Source of the DNA: Branchinecta lynchi
Lineage: Eukaryota; Arthropoda; Branchiopoda; Anostraca; Branchinectidae
DNA: 64,000 nucleotides
NCBI GenBank assembly: GCA_023053575.1
Contig: JAKZAP010000004.1
Coordinates: forward strand, 17,929,624 to 17,993,623
Reading direction: 5' to 3'
The notes under the pieces: generated by a model
Database searches by the model: none
Told to the model about the DNA's origin: nothing
Seen by the model: the letters and a program-made list of their open reading frames with translations, nothing else
In this document: positions 24,101 through 36,100 of the stretch, in pieces
Layout: every line of letters starts with the position of its first letter
How positions within the stretch are numbered: the first letter of the stretch is position 1
Position numbers and translations under genes: made by a program

Positions 24101-27100
24101 TAGTCAGTTCCCCGATCCGGGCATCGTGGTGGAGTACAGGGAGGAGGAATCCGGAATCTTGAGGTACTGTAACTTTCGAACGGGTGATCGGATCTTTATG
24201 AACCTTGATATTTGGATAGACCTTGTTTCTCGGATGTCCCATTTAAGTACGGACCGGATCCCATGAATGTGGGGGGGGGGTGGACGGGAGTACTGGAAAT
24301 CTTGTGCCACGCTTAGAATGGACTGATCGGGAAGAAAGTTGGTGGGAAGAACAAGCAGAAGAACTAGGTACACCCGAGACAGGACGGACTGGATTCGTGC
24401 ACTGTGGGGGAGGTTGGAGGGGTCCGGAATTCCGGTGATCGCAGTTAAGGTACTTCCAGGTGTGCTAGAAGGACGAAACTTGTCTGGAACATTAGAGTAT
24501 CGATAAGACCTGGTTCACAAATTGTCAATTTCCAGATCCGACCATCCCTTGAAGTACAGAAATGAACTGAGAGCTCCCTTGAAGTGCGCACCTTAACAGC
24601 AAAGTGAAAAATTACTTTTGACAAACTTTACATTTCATGATCCCCCGAGGGTCCATGACCATTTGCGTCAGAACGGTTTTGCTTAAAAATTAATTCCTAG
24701 CACCCTGAAAGTGCACATCTTTACAGAAAAGTGAAAAAAAATACTTTTGAACATTGGAAAAGTTCGGTGGCTCTTTCTTAGTTGTATAATTACAGCTTTG
24801 TAGAAAAGTTTCATCAGGAATAGGAGCTTGAAGGCTTCAAGCTTTCAGTACAATACGAGTCGTGCTTCCTATTGGTTGGATTTCAAAAAATGCGTCTTAA
24901 CCGACCAATGGGATGATTGGGAGGCGAGACTACGTTTCGCAAATGTGTCATTATACCAAAAAGAAATAGCCAGATTAACGTTTCCAGCAAAAGTATTATT
25001 GTACCAACAAGAAATAGCAAGATTAACGTTTTCAGCAATTAACCAGCTCAGAATGGTTATCTAAGGCCGATAATTTAGTCTGTAAGTCGAAAGTTCTATA
25101 CCTCCTAATGTTAATTTTGTTGTTATATGCTTCATTTAATGATGGTGTAAAAATATCCGTTTCGTCAGGTAGGGTGCAATCTCTCTATTCTGATTCAAAA
25201 ATCTTTCATTCCGAAAAGCAGAAAATATCGGTAGATGGCATAATCTGCCGGGAGAATAAAACCCGCTAGATTATACCAGGACGCCACGCGTACAAGTCGG
25301 AACAAAAAACGGAAATTTGGAAAAAACAGGTAAAATAAAAACAGAAACGGCTTAAACGGTCATATAAAAAACGGAACAGAAACAGAAACGGCATTAAAAA
25401 AACGGCTACCTGTTTTCTGTTATTTAAAAAAAAAACAGAACAGAAAACGGTAGTAAGAAAACAGAAACAGAAAAAGAAACAGAAACGGTGCCGACCCCTT
25501 GTTCGGAACTCAATTTCAGAAGGACATTTCTCACATGCCACTGGGTAGTTGGCGACAGGCCGTGGGGTGGGGGGGGGTCATTTTGAAAATTTCAGATTTT
25601 GGACGTGGGGTGGGGGGGGGGGGTCATTTTAGAAAGTCAAAATTTTGTATGTAGGTCAAGGGGTGGGGTGGGTGGGTTGTAGAAAGAATGACCTATTTAG
25701 GAGTGTATACCCTAGGATTTCATACCAGTGCCCCCCTGTATTATATCATAATACCTATAAACTAAATATTTAGCCGATTATCTACGGCCCGTGATGTTTT
25801 CATGACGTCATGAAAGAAATACGAAAATTGGATTAAATTAATGTTATAGAATATATATTTTGTATCTATATATATAAAGCTGAGCGGCCAGCGAGGCGCC
25901 GGATGCGTGTACACTTATAAGCCGTTCTAGGGACAATCAGTTCTGTTGGTAAATGGAAAATATAGACTTTTCGTACGACGCCACGACCCGTAGATAACCA
26001 GCTAAAGTTTAGTCAACACCTTCTCACAAAAGGCGCTTTACCACGGCACGTTTGTGTGCCACATTTTTGAATGTGTCACAGAAACAAACCCACTGTAACG
26101 CTGTTTTTTTTTGTTATCCTACTACGGTTATAATGCCTGACAATAAAAATACAATCCAATAAGACTTCAATAAAAAGAATATCTGGCTGACGCCCTTGGC
26201 GTTCAATGATCCTCAGTTGTATGTCTGTCTCTGGGCTCTGAAGTTCAGCTACAACAAATGTAAAGATCCGACGATATTCGTCTTTTTTTTCCATTTTTTT
26301 TTTTAGAAAAAAACATAAAATGCCTCGTAGTATCTTTTCTGTTCTTCCTGTCCAATATGAATTGGTCAGGTGACTACGCTTCCACTTACCCTCGGTGACG
26401 GCAACGGTCTTATCAATCTTAAATTTTTAAAACGCGATCACGCCTGACCGGCCTATCTATTTAGCCTACACCTTCCTCTATCTCTACGTTTGTTTTCTTA
26501 ATTTCATATTTTTATTTTTTTCCATCCATTCTTTCTAATCTCTACACTTCCATCCCATCTTTACAACCTTAATAAATCCCTTCCTTTAAATTTTTTCTTT
26601 TAAAATTAAAAATTAATTTTCAAATTAAAAAAAACAACTTATAATTCAAATCTACTAATATTAAACCCACCTCCACTCATCCCAATGATATTCTTTTTCC
26701 TTTACTCAAATTTAACTTTAATCTAATTTACCTTTTGAGGAGTCAAACTATAGTCTAATAACGAAAAATAGGGCAAACCACAAAACAACTAAAAAAAAAG
26801 GCAGATCGATATCTCAGCGTGCCCTTCCGGCATACAGCACCCCTTCCATCGCAGCCACTATTACAACTCTTTAAACCAACAAAACAACAACAAAAAATCA
26901 TATTTTTCCCCTCCCTACCAAAAATTAAATAAAAAAAAAAGTTAGAAAGTTCTGCTTTTACAACCTATACTCATAATACTTTACATCACAAAACACACTT
27001 ACGTAAAGTAGAACGTTCTAACTATCCCAGTTTTTTCCTTTTTAAAAACAAAACCACACAACAAAACAAAACCCAATTTTGACTGCAAAAAAAAAAAAAA

Positions 27101-30100
27101 TATAAAAAAAAAACCACAAAAAACAATTTACCATCACACATCAATTTTATATTTACAAATTTTAACTTCCTTCTATTTTTACTTTAATATACAAACCAAT
27201 TTTTTATTTATTTATTATTTTTCAAAAAACTTTCTTAAAAATTCACGGTCCATTTTGCTCTTCCACTCTAATCTCTCTGAATTCAGAGTCACCATTTTAT
27301 CCAACGACGTTTTTAAACTTTGATAATGTAACCGTTTTTATGGCACTTGAGCTTACTCAAGTGCCATATAGCGATTGTTATTTCTGTCCGTCAGTCGGTC
27401 TGTCGGTCTGTCGGTCTGTCGGTCCCGGTTTTGCTAGTTCGGGCACTTCCAGATAAGCTAGGACGATGAAACTTGGCAAGCATATCAGGAACTGGACCAG
27501 ATTAAATTAGAAATTGTCGCTTCCTCGATCCGACCATCTGGAGCGGAGTGGAGGGAGGGGGAATCCGGAAAAAATAGGAAAAATGAGATATTTTTAGCTT
27601 ACGAACGGGTAATCGGATCTTAATGAAACTTAATACATGGAAGGACTTCGTGTCTCAGACCCTCCATTTTAAATCCAGACCGGATCCGGTGACACTGGGG
27701 GGAGTTAGAGGGGGAAACCGGAAATCTTGGGAAACACTTAGAGTGGAGGGATCCGAATGAAACTTGGTGGAAAGTACAAGCAAAAGTCCGAGATACGTGA
27801 CTGATATAACCGGAACGGATCCGCTCACTTTGGGGGAGTTGGGGGGGGGGGAGAAGTCCGAATTTGTAGTGATCCCGCGAGTTCCGTGCTTCCTGATGTG
27901 CTAGGACGATGGAAATTGAAAGGCATGTCTGGGACCCGACCAGCTTAAATAGGAAACCATCAATTCCCCGATTCGACCATCTGGGGGGGGGGGGAGTGGA
28001 GGGAGGGTGAAGCCAAAATTTGAGGTATTTTTAGCTTGCGAACGGGTGATCGGATCTTGATGAAAATTGATATTTAGGATGACCTCGTGTCTCAGACACC
28101 TCACTTTAAATCCGGGTCGGATCCGATGACACTGGGGGGAGTTGGAGGAGGGAACCGGAAATTTTGAGAAACGCTTAAAGTGGAGGGATCGGGATGAAAC
28201 TTGGTGGGAAAAACAACCACAGGTCCTAGAAACGTCTTTGACATAACCGGACCGGATCAGGGCACTGTGGGGGAGTTGGGGTGGGGAACCGGAAATTTTG
28301 AGAAACGCTTAAAGTGGAGGGATCGGGATGAAACTTGGTGGGAAAAACAAGCACAGGTCCTAGACACGTCATTGACATAACCGGACCGGATCAGGGCACT
28401 GTGGGGGAGTTGGGATGGGGGTCCGGATTTCTAGCGATCCCGCGAGTTCGGCATACTTCCTGGTGTCCTAGGGCGATGAAACTTGGCAGGTATGTCAAGG
28501 ATCCGAACAGATTGACTTGAGAACAGCCGTTTCCCCGACCCGACCATCATGGGGGGAGTCGGTGGATGGGGAGTCCGGAATCTAGTGGCGTGCATAACTT
28601 TTGAACGGGTGATCGGATCTTGATGAAAATTGATATTTAGGATGACCTTGTGTCTCAGACACCTCACTTTAAATCCGGGCCGGATCCGATGACACTGGGG
28701 GGAGTTGGAGGAGGTAACCGGAAATTTTGAGAAACGCTTAAAGTGGAGGGATCGGGATGAAACTTGGTTGGAAAAACAAGCACAGGTCCTAGACACGTCA
28801 TTGACATAACCGGACCGGATCCGATGACACTGGGAGGAGTTGGAGGAGGGAACCGGAAATTTTGAGAAACGCTTAAAGTGGAGGGATCGGGATGAAACTT
28901 GGTGGAAAAAACAAGCACAGGTCCTCGACACGTCATTGACATAACCGGACCGGATCAGGGCACTGTGGGGGAGTTGGGGTGGGGGTCCGGATTTCTAGCG
29001 ATCCCGCGAGTTCGGCATACTTCCTGATGTCCTAGGGCGATGAAACTTGGCAGGTATGTCAGGGATCCGGACAGATTGACTTGAGAACAGCCGTTTCCCC
29101 GACCCGACCATCGTGGGGGGAGTGGGTGGATGGGGAGTCCGGAATCTAGTGGCGTGCATAACTTTTGAACGGGTGATCGGATTTGAATGAAAATTGTCTG
29201 GTGAGCTATCGCCTCGGACGTTCAGTGTCACGTCCGAGTCGGGTCCGATACCTGTGGGGATGGGGGGGGGGGGGGGTGGAAAACTCAAGAAACTCTAAAA
29301 GTAGAGGGATTGGGACGAAACTTAATGGATGGAACAAGCATTAGGCCTAGATGAAATTGACGGAGCCAGGTGGTTTCGGGGCTCTGTGGGGGGAGTTGGA
29401 GGGGGTTTTCTGGAATTCCGTTAGTCGTGAGTTAGAATAGTTCCAGATGTAAAACGACAACGAAACTTTGCAGGCATATTAGCGACCCGAATTATCTTGA
29501 CTTAAAAACCTGACACAACATACCCCCGGAAACTTCCGTTCCTAGATCCGAGCATTTTTGGGGGAGCAAGAGAAGAGAAATATGGACTTCTATAAATTGC
29601 GAACGAGTGGTCTGATTCGAGTGAAACTTCATGGGTGATACGAATCGATGGCCTCGACATGTAAAACATGCGTTCGAACCATGTGCGACCACGATTAGGG
29701 GAATTGGGGTTGGGGGGACTTTTGACATGCACAAAAACCAAACGGATGGACCGAATGAGATGCAATTCGACAGTGCCAAGTTTATGCGGCCTAGATTTGT
29801 TATTTGGCGTCTGGGCCGGATTCGGCCAAGGTAGGGGGGGGGGGGGGGGGGGGGGGTACTGGAAACTTGCAGATAGGCTGTGCTCCAATTTCAGTCAAAC
29901 TTGATGAGGGAATTAAGAGATTGGGCCCGAACCGGCTCCGACAACGTTGGTGGGAAGGGGGGGGGGGGGTACCGGAACTTTCCAAAAATGCTCAGATTCG
30001 AGTGAAACTTGGTAGATGGTATAAACGAAGATGCTTTAGGTGGTTGATTTTTTTTTATTCCGAACCAGATTCGGCCACGGTAGGTGGAAATAGAGTGAGT

Positions 30101-33100
30101 ACCGGAAATCGTGTAGCACGTCTAGGGATCAAACAAATGGATTTATTGGGATGAAAATTTGAACAGTCATGTGCATTTGCAATCGAGACGATGCCGGAAC
30201 TGCTCAGAAATGAGTGAAACTAAATATCCTATTTCTATTTCCGAACCGCCTTTTTGGATGGCGGGTGTATTTTGTGACGTTTTCATCTACTTTCTTGTAC
30301 AGCCTACTCGTACAAGTGCCATATGAGCTCGTAGCTCTTGTTCTTTTTTCCGTCTCTTCCAGACACGGACACACAGCTTCACTACGACAAAGCACATGGA
30401 CATTTCTTTTTTCCTTTCGAGCTCTGTCCCAATACACAATCTCAGGATTTTGCTCTTTTCTTCACTTGTTTCTACCTTTACACCTTGCTCTGCACACAAC
30501 TCAAGAATTTCTTCAAATACACCTTGGTTCCACCGACATTCTAAAAACTCGTGTAACAAACCGTCAACAACAAGAGAACCACACAAAGGGTACTGTGGGC
30601 TTTCATTTTGTATGAAACGGCTGATACTGTTTCTGTAAGGTAACATTCCATGTATCAAGAGAAACATAACTTCCTTTTCCCAGTTCTGAATGGGCAGCTC
30701 ATGCAGCAGCGAAAAGCAGCGGTCAAAATCAAAAGTAGGTTCACGTCTTTTTCCTGCGAACGTGAATTCTTCATTCTTATCTAAAAGACTTCTGACAAAT
30801 GTCTTCATGTCTTCCTTTTGGGGCCTCTCATTTAAATATCCAGCTTTTTTCAGATCAGACAGGGCTTCCCCTATTCTATCGTATTCTTTTGGTATTTTCA
30901 TTACGACCTTCTTTCTTTCTTCTTCGTTTTCTTCATTTATGAGAGGCAGAAGCCAATGTCTTAAAAAAGTTGCACCCGCGAGTTTCCCTCGCCAGCCCTT
31001 CAGCCGCATTTCGAATGAATAGTGATTGACAAATAAACCTGAAATCAAGTACACCCAACCCCCACTCGCCTTGCCAGCATACATCATTCTCATACTTAGT
31101 TTCTCTAATTTTCCATGCCACACCAATCTCCATATTTTCCTTTCAATCTCTTCTGCTGTTGCCTCTTCAAGTTCAAAGATAGTCGCGGCATAAAACAACA
31201 GTGGCACGCAATAAGTGTTGACAAAGGTCACCTTCTGCCAAACTGTTCTGAGAAAACTTTGGTTCTGAATATTCGAGAGGATTCCTACGATTTTTGACAC
31301 TGTTTCTTCCCAGTACTTTTTACCGTCGCCTTCTCCACAGAACCTAACTCCTAGAGCGTGTTCCATCCTACTTACCGTAGTTACTACGCATGACGTCTCG
31401 AATTCTGGCTTTTTGCCGTCAAGGCTGGAACGCTTTTTCTATTTTCCAGCAGAATATCATGCCAGGGGGCGAGTCCGACCAATCACGTTACAGAGATCCG
31501 TAGTTACTACGCTTACTACGCTCCCGAGCGTGGTAAGCAAATAGTTACTATTAGTTACTATTTCGAGAAGGTTGGAACGGTCAGCGTAGTAACTTTTGGT
31601 GAAGTTGGAACGGAAATAGTAACTAATAGTTACTATTTGTAGAAGGGTGGAACACGCAGCTAGTATCTTCGAAACTTCAGCTCTCGGTATCCAGCTTCTA
31701 TCTAAGAACTCGTCTAGTTCTGCATCGCTCTTTAGTGCTAAAACATTACTCTTCTTCTTGTGCACCAGAACGTAGAAATTTTCCTCGTACCATTGAAGTC
31801 CTTGGAGTATTTTTGGGACGTCTTGATTATTGTCCGTGAAAAATGTACCGTCGTCAATAAATGCAGCCGACTTCAGAAACTTTTGATCAACCGTCATCAG
31901 CCCAGTAATACGCTGCTCTACGTACAGTAGAGGTATGCTTATTTGAACACTTTTTTAACTGTTCCACTACCTTGGCTTTCTTACTTGCATATAAAAAGGT
32001 AAAATGGAAAAGAAAAATAACAAACTTGATATCAGCTTACAGTCAACTATTTCAGGGTTATCCTGGCACAAACTTGAAGCAGAAATTCAGTTAAATTTCT
32101 TTGATTTTGAATTTATTAAAAAGGTCCTTCCTCTTTTGAAGGCATCTGACGGTTCGGACCGCCATCTTCTCCATTGAAGGTGCGTTCCTCCCGGCAAACT
32201 TTTCAAATTATAACAAGAGCTGTAAGCTCATATGGCACTTGCAAGAATATGTAGTAAGAAATACCCCAACAAGAAAAAATTAAGGGGGCTGAAAATTCAA
32301 CCTATGGTTTCACTTTAAATATAAAAATAGGAGACAGAAAGCAAAAGGAAACAAGAAGGAAAACAAAAACCCGGAAAGCTGGGTCGGATGGAAGTATTCG
32401 GTTAAGATGCGCCAAACTTGCAAGGCTGGGTCAGAGATTGGAAGTGACGGTCAAAAGCTTTTTTCACTTTTCGATTAAGATGCGCACTTTAAGGGTGCTA
32501 AAAATTAATTTCTAAGCAAAACCCTTGAGGCAAAAAGGTTAATGTACTCATGGCGATCTTGAAAAAGTAAATTTTGCTTAAAAGTATTTTTTGTATTTTG
32601 CGGTTAAGATGAGTTCTTTAAGGAATGGTCGGATCGGAGAAGTGACGATGTCAAGGTTCTAATGCTCCAGCAAATTTGTATCGTCCTATCACATCTGGGA
32701 GTACATTAACTCACGATCACCGGAATTCCGGACACCCCCCCTACAGCCCCCCCCCCCCTCGGTACCCGAATCCGATCCAATTCTGTCACTGATGCACCTA
32801 GGACTTGTGCCTGTACGTCCCACCAAGTTTCATCCTGATCGCTCCACTATATGCGTATCACAAGATTTCCGGTTCTCCCCTCCACCCCCACCCCAGTTCA
32901 CTGGATTCGGTCCACACTTGAAATGGGACACCTGAGACATGAGTTCTTTCAAGATATCAAGTTTCATTAAGATCCGATAACCCGTTCGAAAGTTATGCAT
33001 ACCACTAATTTTCGGATTCCGCCGTCTCCCCCTCCCCCCACGACGGTCAGATCGGGCGAGTGACTGTTTCCAAGTTAATCTGGTCGGGTCTCTGATATGC

Positions 33101-36100
33101 CTGCCAAGTTTTATCGTCCTACCCGCCTGTAAGTACATCAACTACGGATCGCCGGAATTCCGGAACCCCCCTCCAACTCCCCCCACAGTGTCCGAATCCG
33201 GTCCAGTTCTGTCAGTTATTTATCTAGAGCTTGCGCTAGTTCTTCCCACCAAGTTTCATCCCGATCGCTCCACTCCGAGAGTTTCACACGATATCCGGCT
33301 CCCCCTCCGACTCCCCCTCAGATTCATCGGATCCGGTCCGGACTTGAGATGAGACATCTGAGGTCTTCCCAGGTATCAAGTTTCATTAAGATCCGATCAC
33401 CCATTCGAAAGTTACGCATGTCCCTATTTTCTGGATTCCGCAACCTCCCCCTCCCCCCACGATGGGATCGGGCAAGTGACTATTTCCAAGTTAGTTTGGT
33501 CGGATCCCTAATATGTCTGCCAAGTTTCATCGTCCTAGCATATCTGGAAGTACCCTAACTCGCAAACACCGGACTAAACGACCGACCGACCGACAGACCG
33601 ACGGAAAAGTGATCGGTATATGGCACTTGGCCGGAAGGCAAGTGCCATAAAAAAAAAAAATCAGAGGTGTCAGCTGAGTCACTTTCATAGTTGAATGGTG
33701 AATTAGCAAAATATTCAAAAAGTGACAAAAGCGTGAGTGATTGTTACTAGTATTTATAGGAAAAAATGCCTGGTTTGGTTTTTAGTTTTGTCTTCGGCGA
33801 TCGTGCACTGTTAGCAAACGTTTACATAAGCATACCTCTAATGTACTTAAATAACGGGTTAATGTACAGCTCGAACAGATATGGTGCAGAGGGATCTCCC
33901 TGTTTGAGCGCTTTCTCCATCTTTATTCTTCGGATTTTCTGGCCGTTTACCCGGACGGCAATATTCGCATTCTTATACAGATTCTGAAATTTCTGAGCTA
34001 CTTCTTCATGAAAACAAAATTTGTCTTCCATAAGCCACCAAAGTAGTAATCTAACAACCGAGTCATAAGCCTTTACCATATCTGCGCTAATGACGGCGAT
34101 AATTTCCCATAGAATTTGATTTCTTGCCACTAGCTCATCTCGCCTTAGCACAAGATCGCGGACAATGCTTAAAATATGTTGGGCTTTCTTTCCTTCCAGT
34201 CCACCATGCTGGTATTCACCAAGTAGTTTCCCGAGCACTTTTTCGATCCTTTTACCCATTACCTTCGACGCTATTCTAAAATCACAATTTGTCAGTGCTA
34301 TGGGTCTCCAGTTTATTAACGAAATGATCGCCTCCCCGTTCACCCAACCTCGAGAAAGAGATTCAATAAGCACTTCCACGAAAACTTCACCTATCTCTGA
34401 CCAAAACTGTTTATACAACTCGTAACTTAGTCCATCACTTCCGGGTGATTTACCGTTCTTTAAACTTTTTATCACTCTGGTCACCTCCTCTACTGTTAGA
34501 TCACACCTTCGGGTTTCATTTTCTTCCGGAGTGACGGTTCCGTGTACTTCGAACTCACCCAGAATCTGTCTCACTTGTTCTTTTCGAGAAGGTGGGTCAT
34601 TAGGCAGCCTATATAGCTCTTCATAAAAAGCCGAGACTTCTTCGAGAATTTGGGACTGGTCTGAAACTATTTGTCCTCCTCTTCCTTTTATTTTTGTGCT
34701 GTTGTTTTCTTCAGCGTGTCGCCTTGCTCTTACCATTGCTGCCACATTAATTTGCCCTGGCTCAAAAATCTCACACAACCTGTTTTTAAGGTTTGAAGCT
34801 TTCAAATTCCTCTCCTTCGATTTTTTTTATGTGTAATTTTACCTCTTCAAACTCATGCCAGACTTGCGCTCCTTTGTCTATTTTATTCTTTAGACAGGCC
34901 AGGACTCGGTACAAATGTCGCTTATAAGCTTTCTCTGCTCTTTCGACCTCTTTTTCTTGTCCCTGAATGAAAGCACCAATCTCTTGCTTGAAAACTTGCC
35001 AAAATTCAATTGGGTCCTCGCTTTCCCTCCTAGTGCTTAAAAGAGCCATAATCTTGGAGCGAACCTGATGGCTGAAGTCCTTACCCTTCCGGTATCGCGG
35101 ATCCATTTTCCAGATAGGATTTTTGGGCCGAGGCGATTTGGCAGCAGTATTCACCTCTACCACTACTGCAGTATCATCAGAAAAAGTAACTACAATGTTA
35201 GATATATTATTTACACTATTCTGAAGGTTCTCAGTACTGTAGACTCTATCTATACGGCTAGCACCTCTTTATCGACTCGGGCATACCCCTGAACAGTCTG
35301 TATTTCTGTCCACAAATCCTTTAACTTCCAGGCTTTAATCAGGTCTTTTAACTCGGAGAGGAAAAAATTATCAGAAGTCAGGTAGCCGGGTAACTTATCT
35401 TGTATAGCGTCACTTCGTGTTTCGGCCTTATTTGTGCCCGACGGTAATGGACATTAACAATCACAGTGCTACCAACTTTCAAACTGCTAATCATCCCATC
35501 GACCTCAAACCGCAAACTCGCCTTATCGACCTTCAGGCATTTCTTCACTAAAAACCCTGTGTCGGGTTTAATTCCACCAGGTACAAAGTCATAACCGTTT
35601 TCTTTTGCATACCGTAGCTTACAAGTATCCACTTCTTGAAGACATAAAATATCTAGCTTCTTTTCTACCACAAATTCCATTAGTAGTTCCTGTCTTTTTT
35701 CCTGCTTGACTCCATTTACGTTTGAAGTTCCGATCTTCATTTAGTTTGTAAGTTTTGGGAGTGTTTTGGCTTTTTTCCTTTTCCTCCGCTGGTGTTCACC
35801 GACTCCTCCGAGTTCAGTGATCCCTCACTTAGCTGCCTTTTAGGCGTCTCTCTGGTGAAACCTCCAGGAGTCGATCCTGCAGACCGTTTCGAGGACCTGG
35901 TTCCAGGAGTTCGTGTTTTTGACGGCTTGTCCAACTTGCTCAGCTCTGTGGATGGGGTTTTAATCTTTTTATTTTCCTGAGGCGTTTTATTTTCTTTTCC
36001 TTTATTCGGGCTTTTTGGCTGCTTATCTGTCTTGCTACCCTGTTCTTTTGGGACATGCTGCTTGCACCTTTTTGGGATCCCAAAACGTAAGTGTAGGGAT

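Larger units (their letters stand above)
21601..25738. mobile_element. hAT-like element, 4.1 kb, with 8-bp target duplication
   Basis: Ends are CAGGGGGGCACTGGT at 21601 and its exact inverse ACCAGTGCCCCCCTG ending at 25738; the similarity continues inward (AAAT..CC..GGGTAT) for about 32 bp. The flanks 21593-21600 and 25739-25746 are both TATTATAT. An 8-bp duplication with CAGGG-type ends fits the hAT superfamily. Both subterminal regions are rich in GGGGTGGG and GTCATTTT blocks. No hAT transposase was recognised, so it is non-autonomous. It carries a possible peptide gene, a nested TIR pair and a family A copy. It lies in CLP1 intron 4, only 74 bp from the exon 5 boundary. Confidence 0.8.
30343..35740 (-). 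pseudogene. LINE ORF2 (endonuclease, reverse transcriptase, C-terminal domain), disabled
   Basis: Endonuclease from 35740: [20 protein letters not shown], ..[16 protein letters not shown].., after frameshifts ..[16 protein letters not shown].. and ..[14 protein letters not shown]... The usual SDH histidine is replaced (SDD), which should abolish cleavage. Linker ..[16 protein letters not shown]... Reverse transcriptase 34805-33822: ..[20 protein letters not shown].., a deletion before ..[20 protein letters not shown].., ..[13 protein letters not shown].., ..[19 protein letters not shown]... After insertion A(g): ..[15 protein letters not shown].. (31860), the Y/F-x-DD motif as FIDD. After insertion C: ..[17 protein letters not shown].. 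to 30343. Confidence 0.85.

Noticed and set aside
28431..28931. Long open frames (up to 166 codons) in family A, with similar frames at 748-2321 and 28995-29288
   Set aside because: They are translations of the tandem subunits, appear in several frames and both copies, and contain no recognisable domain.
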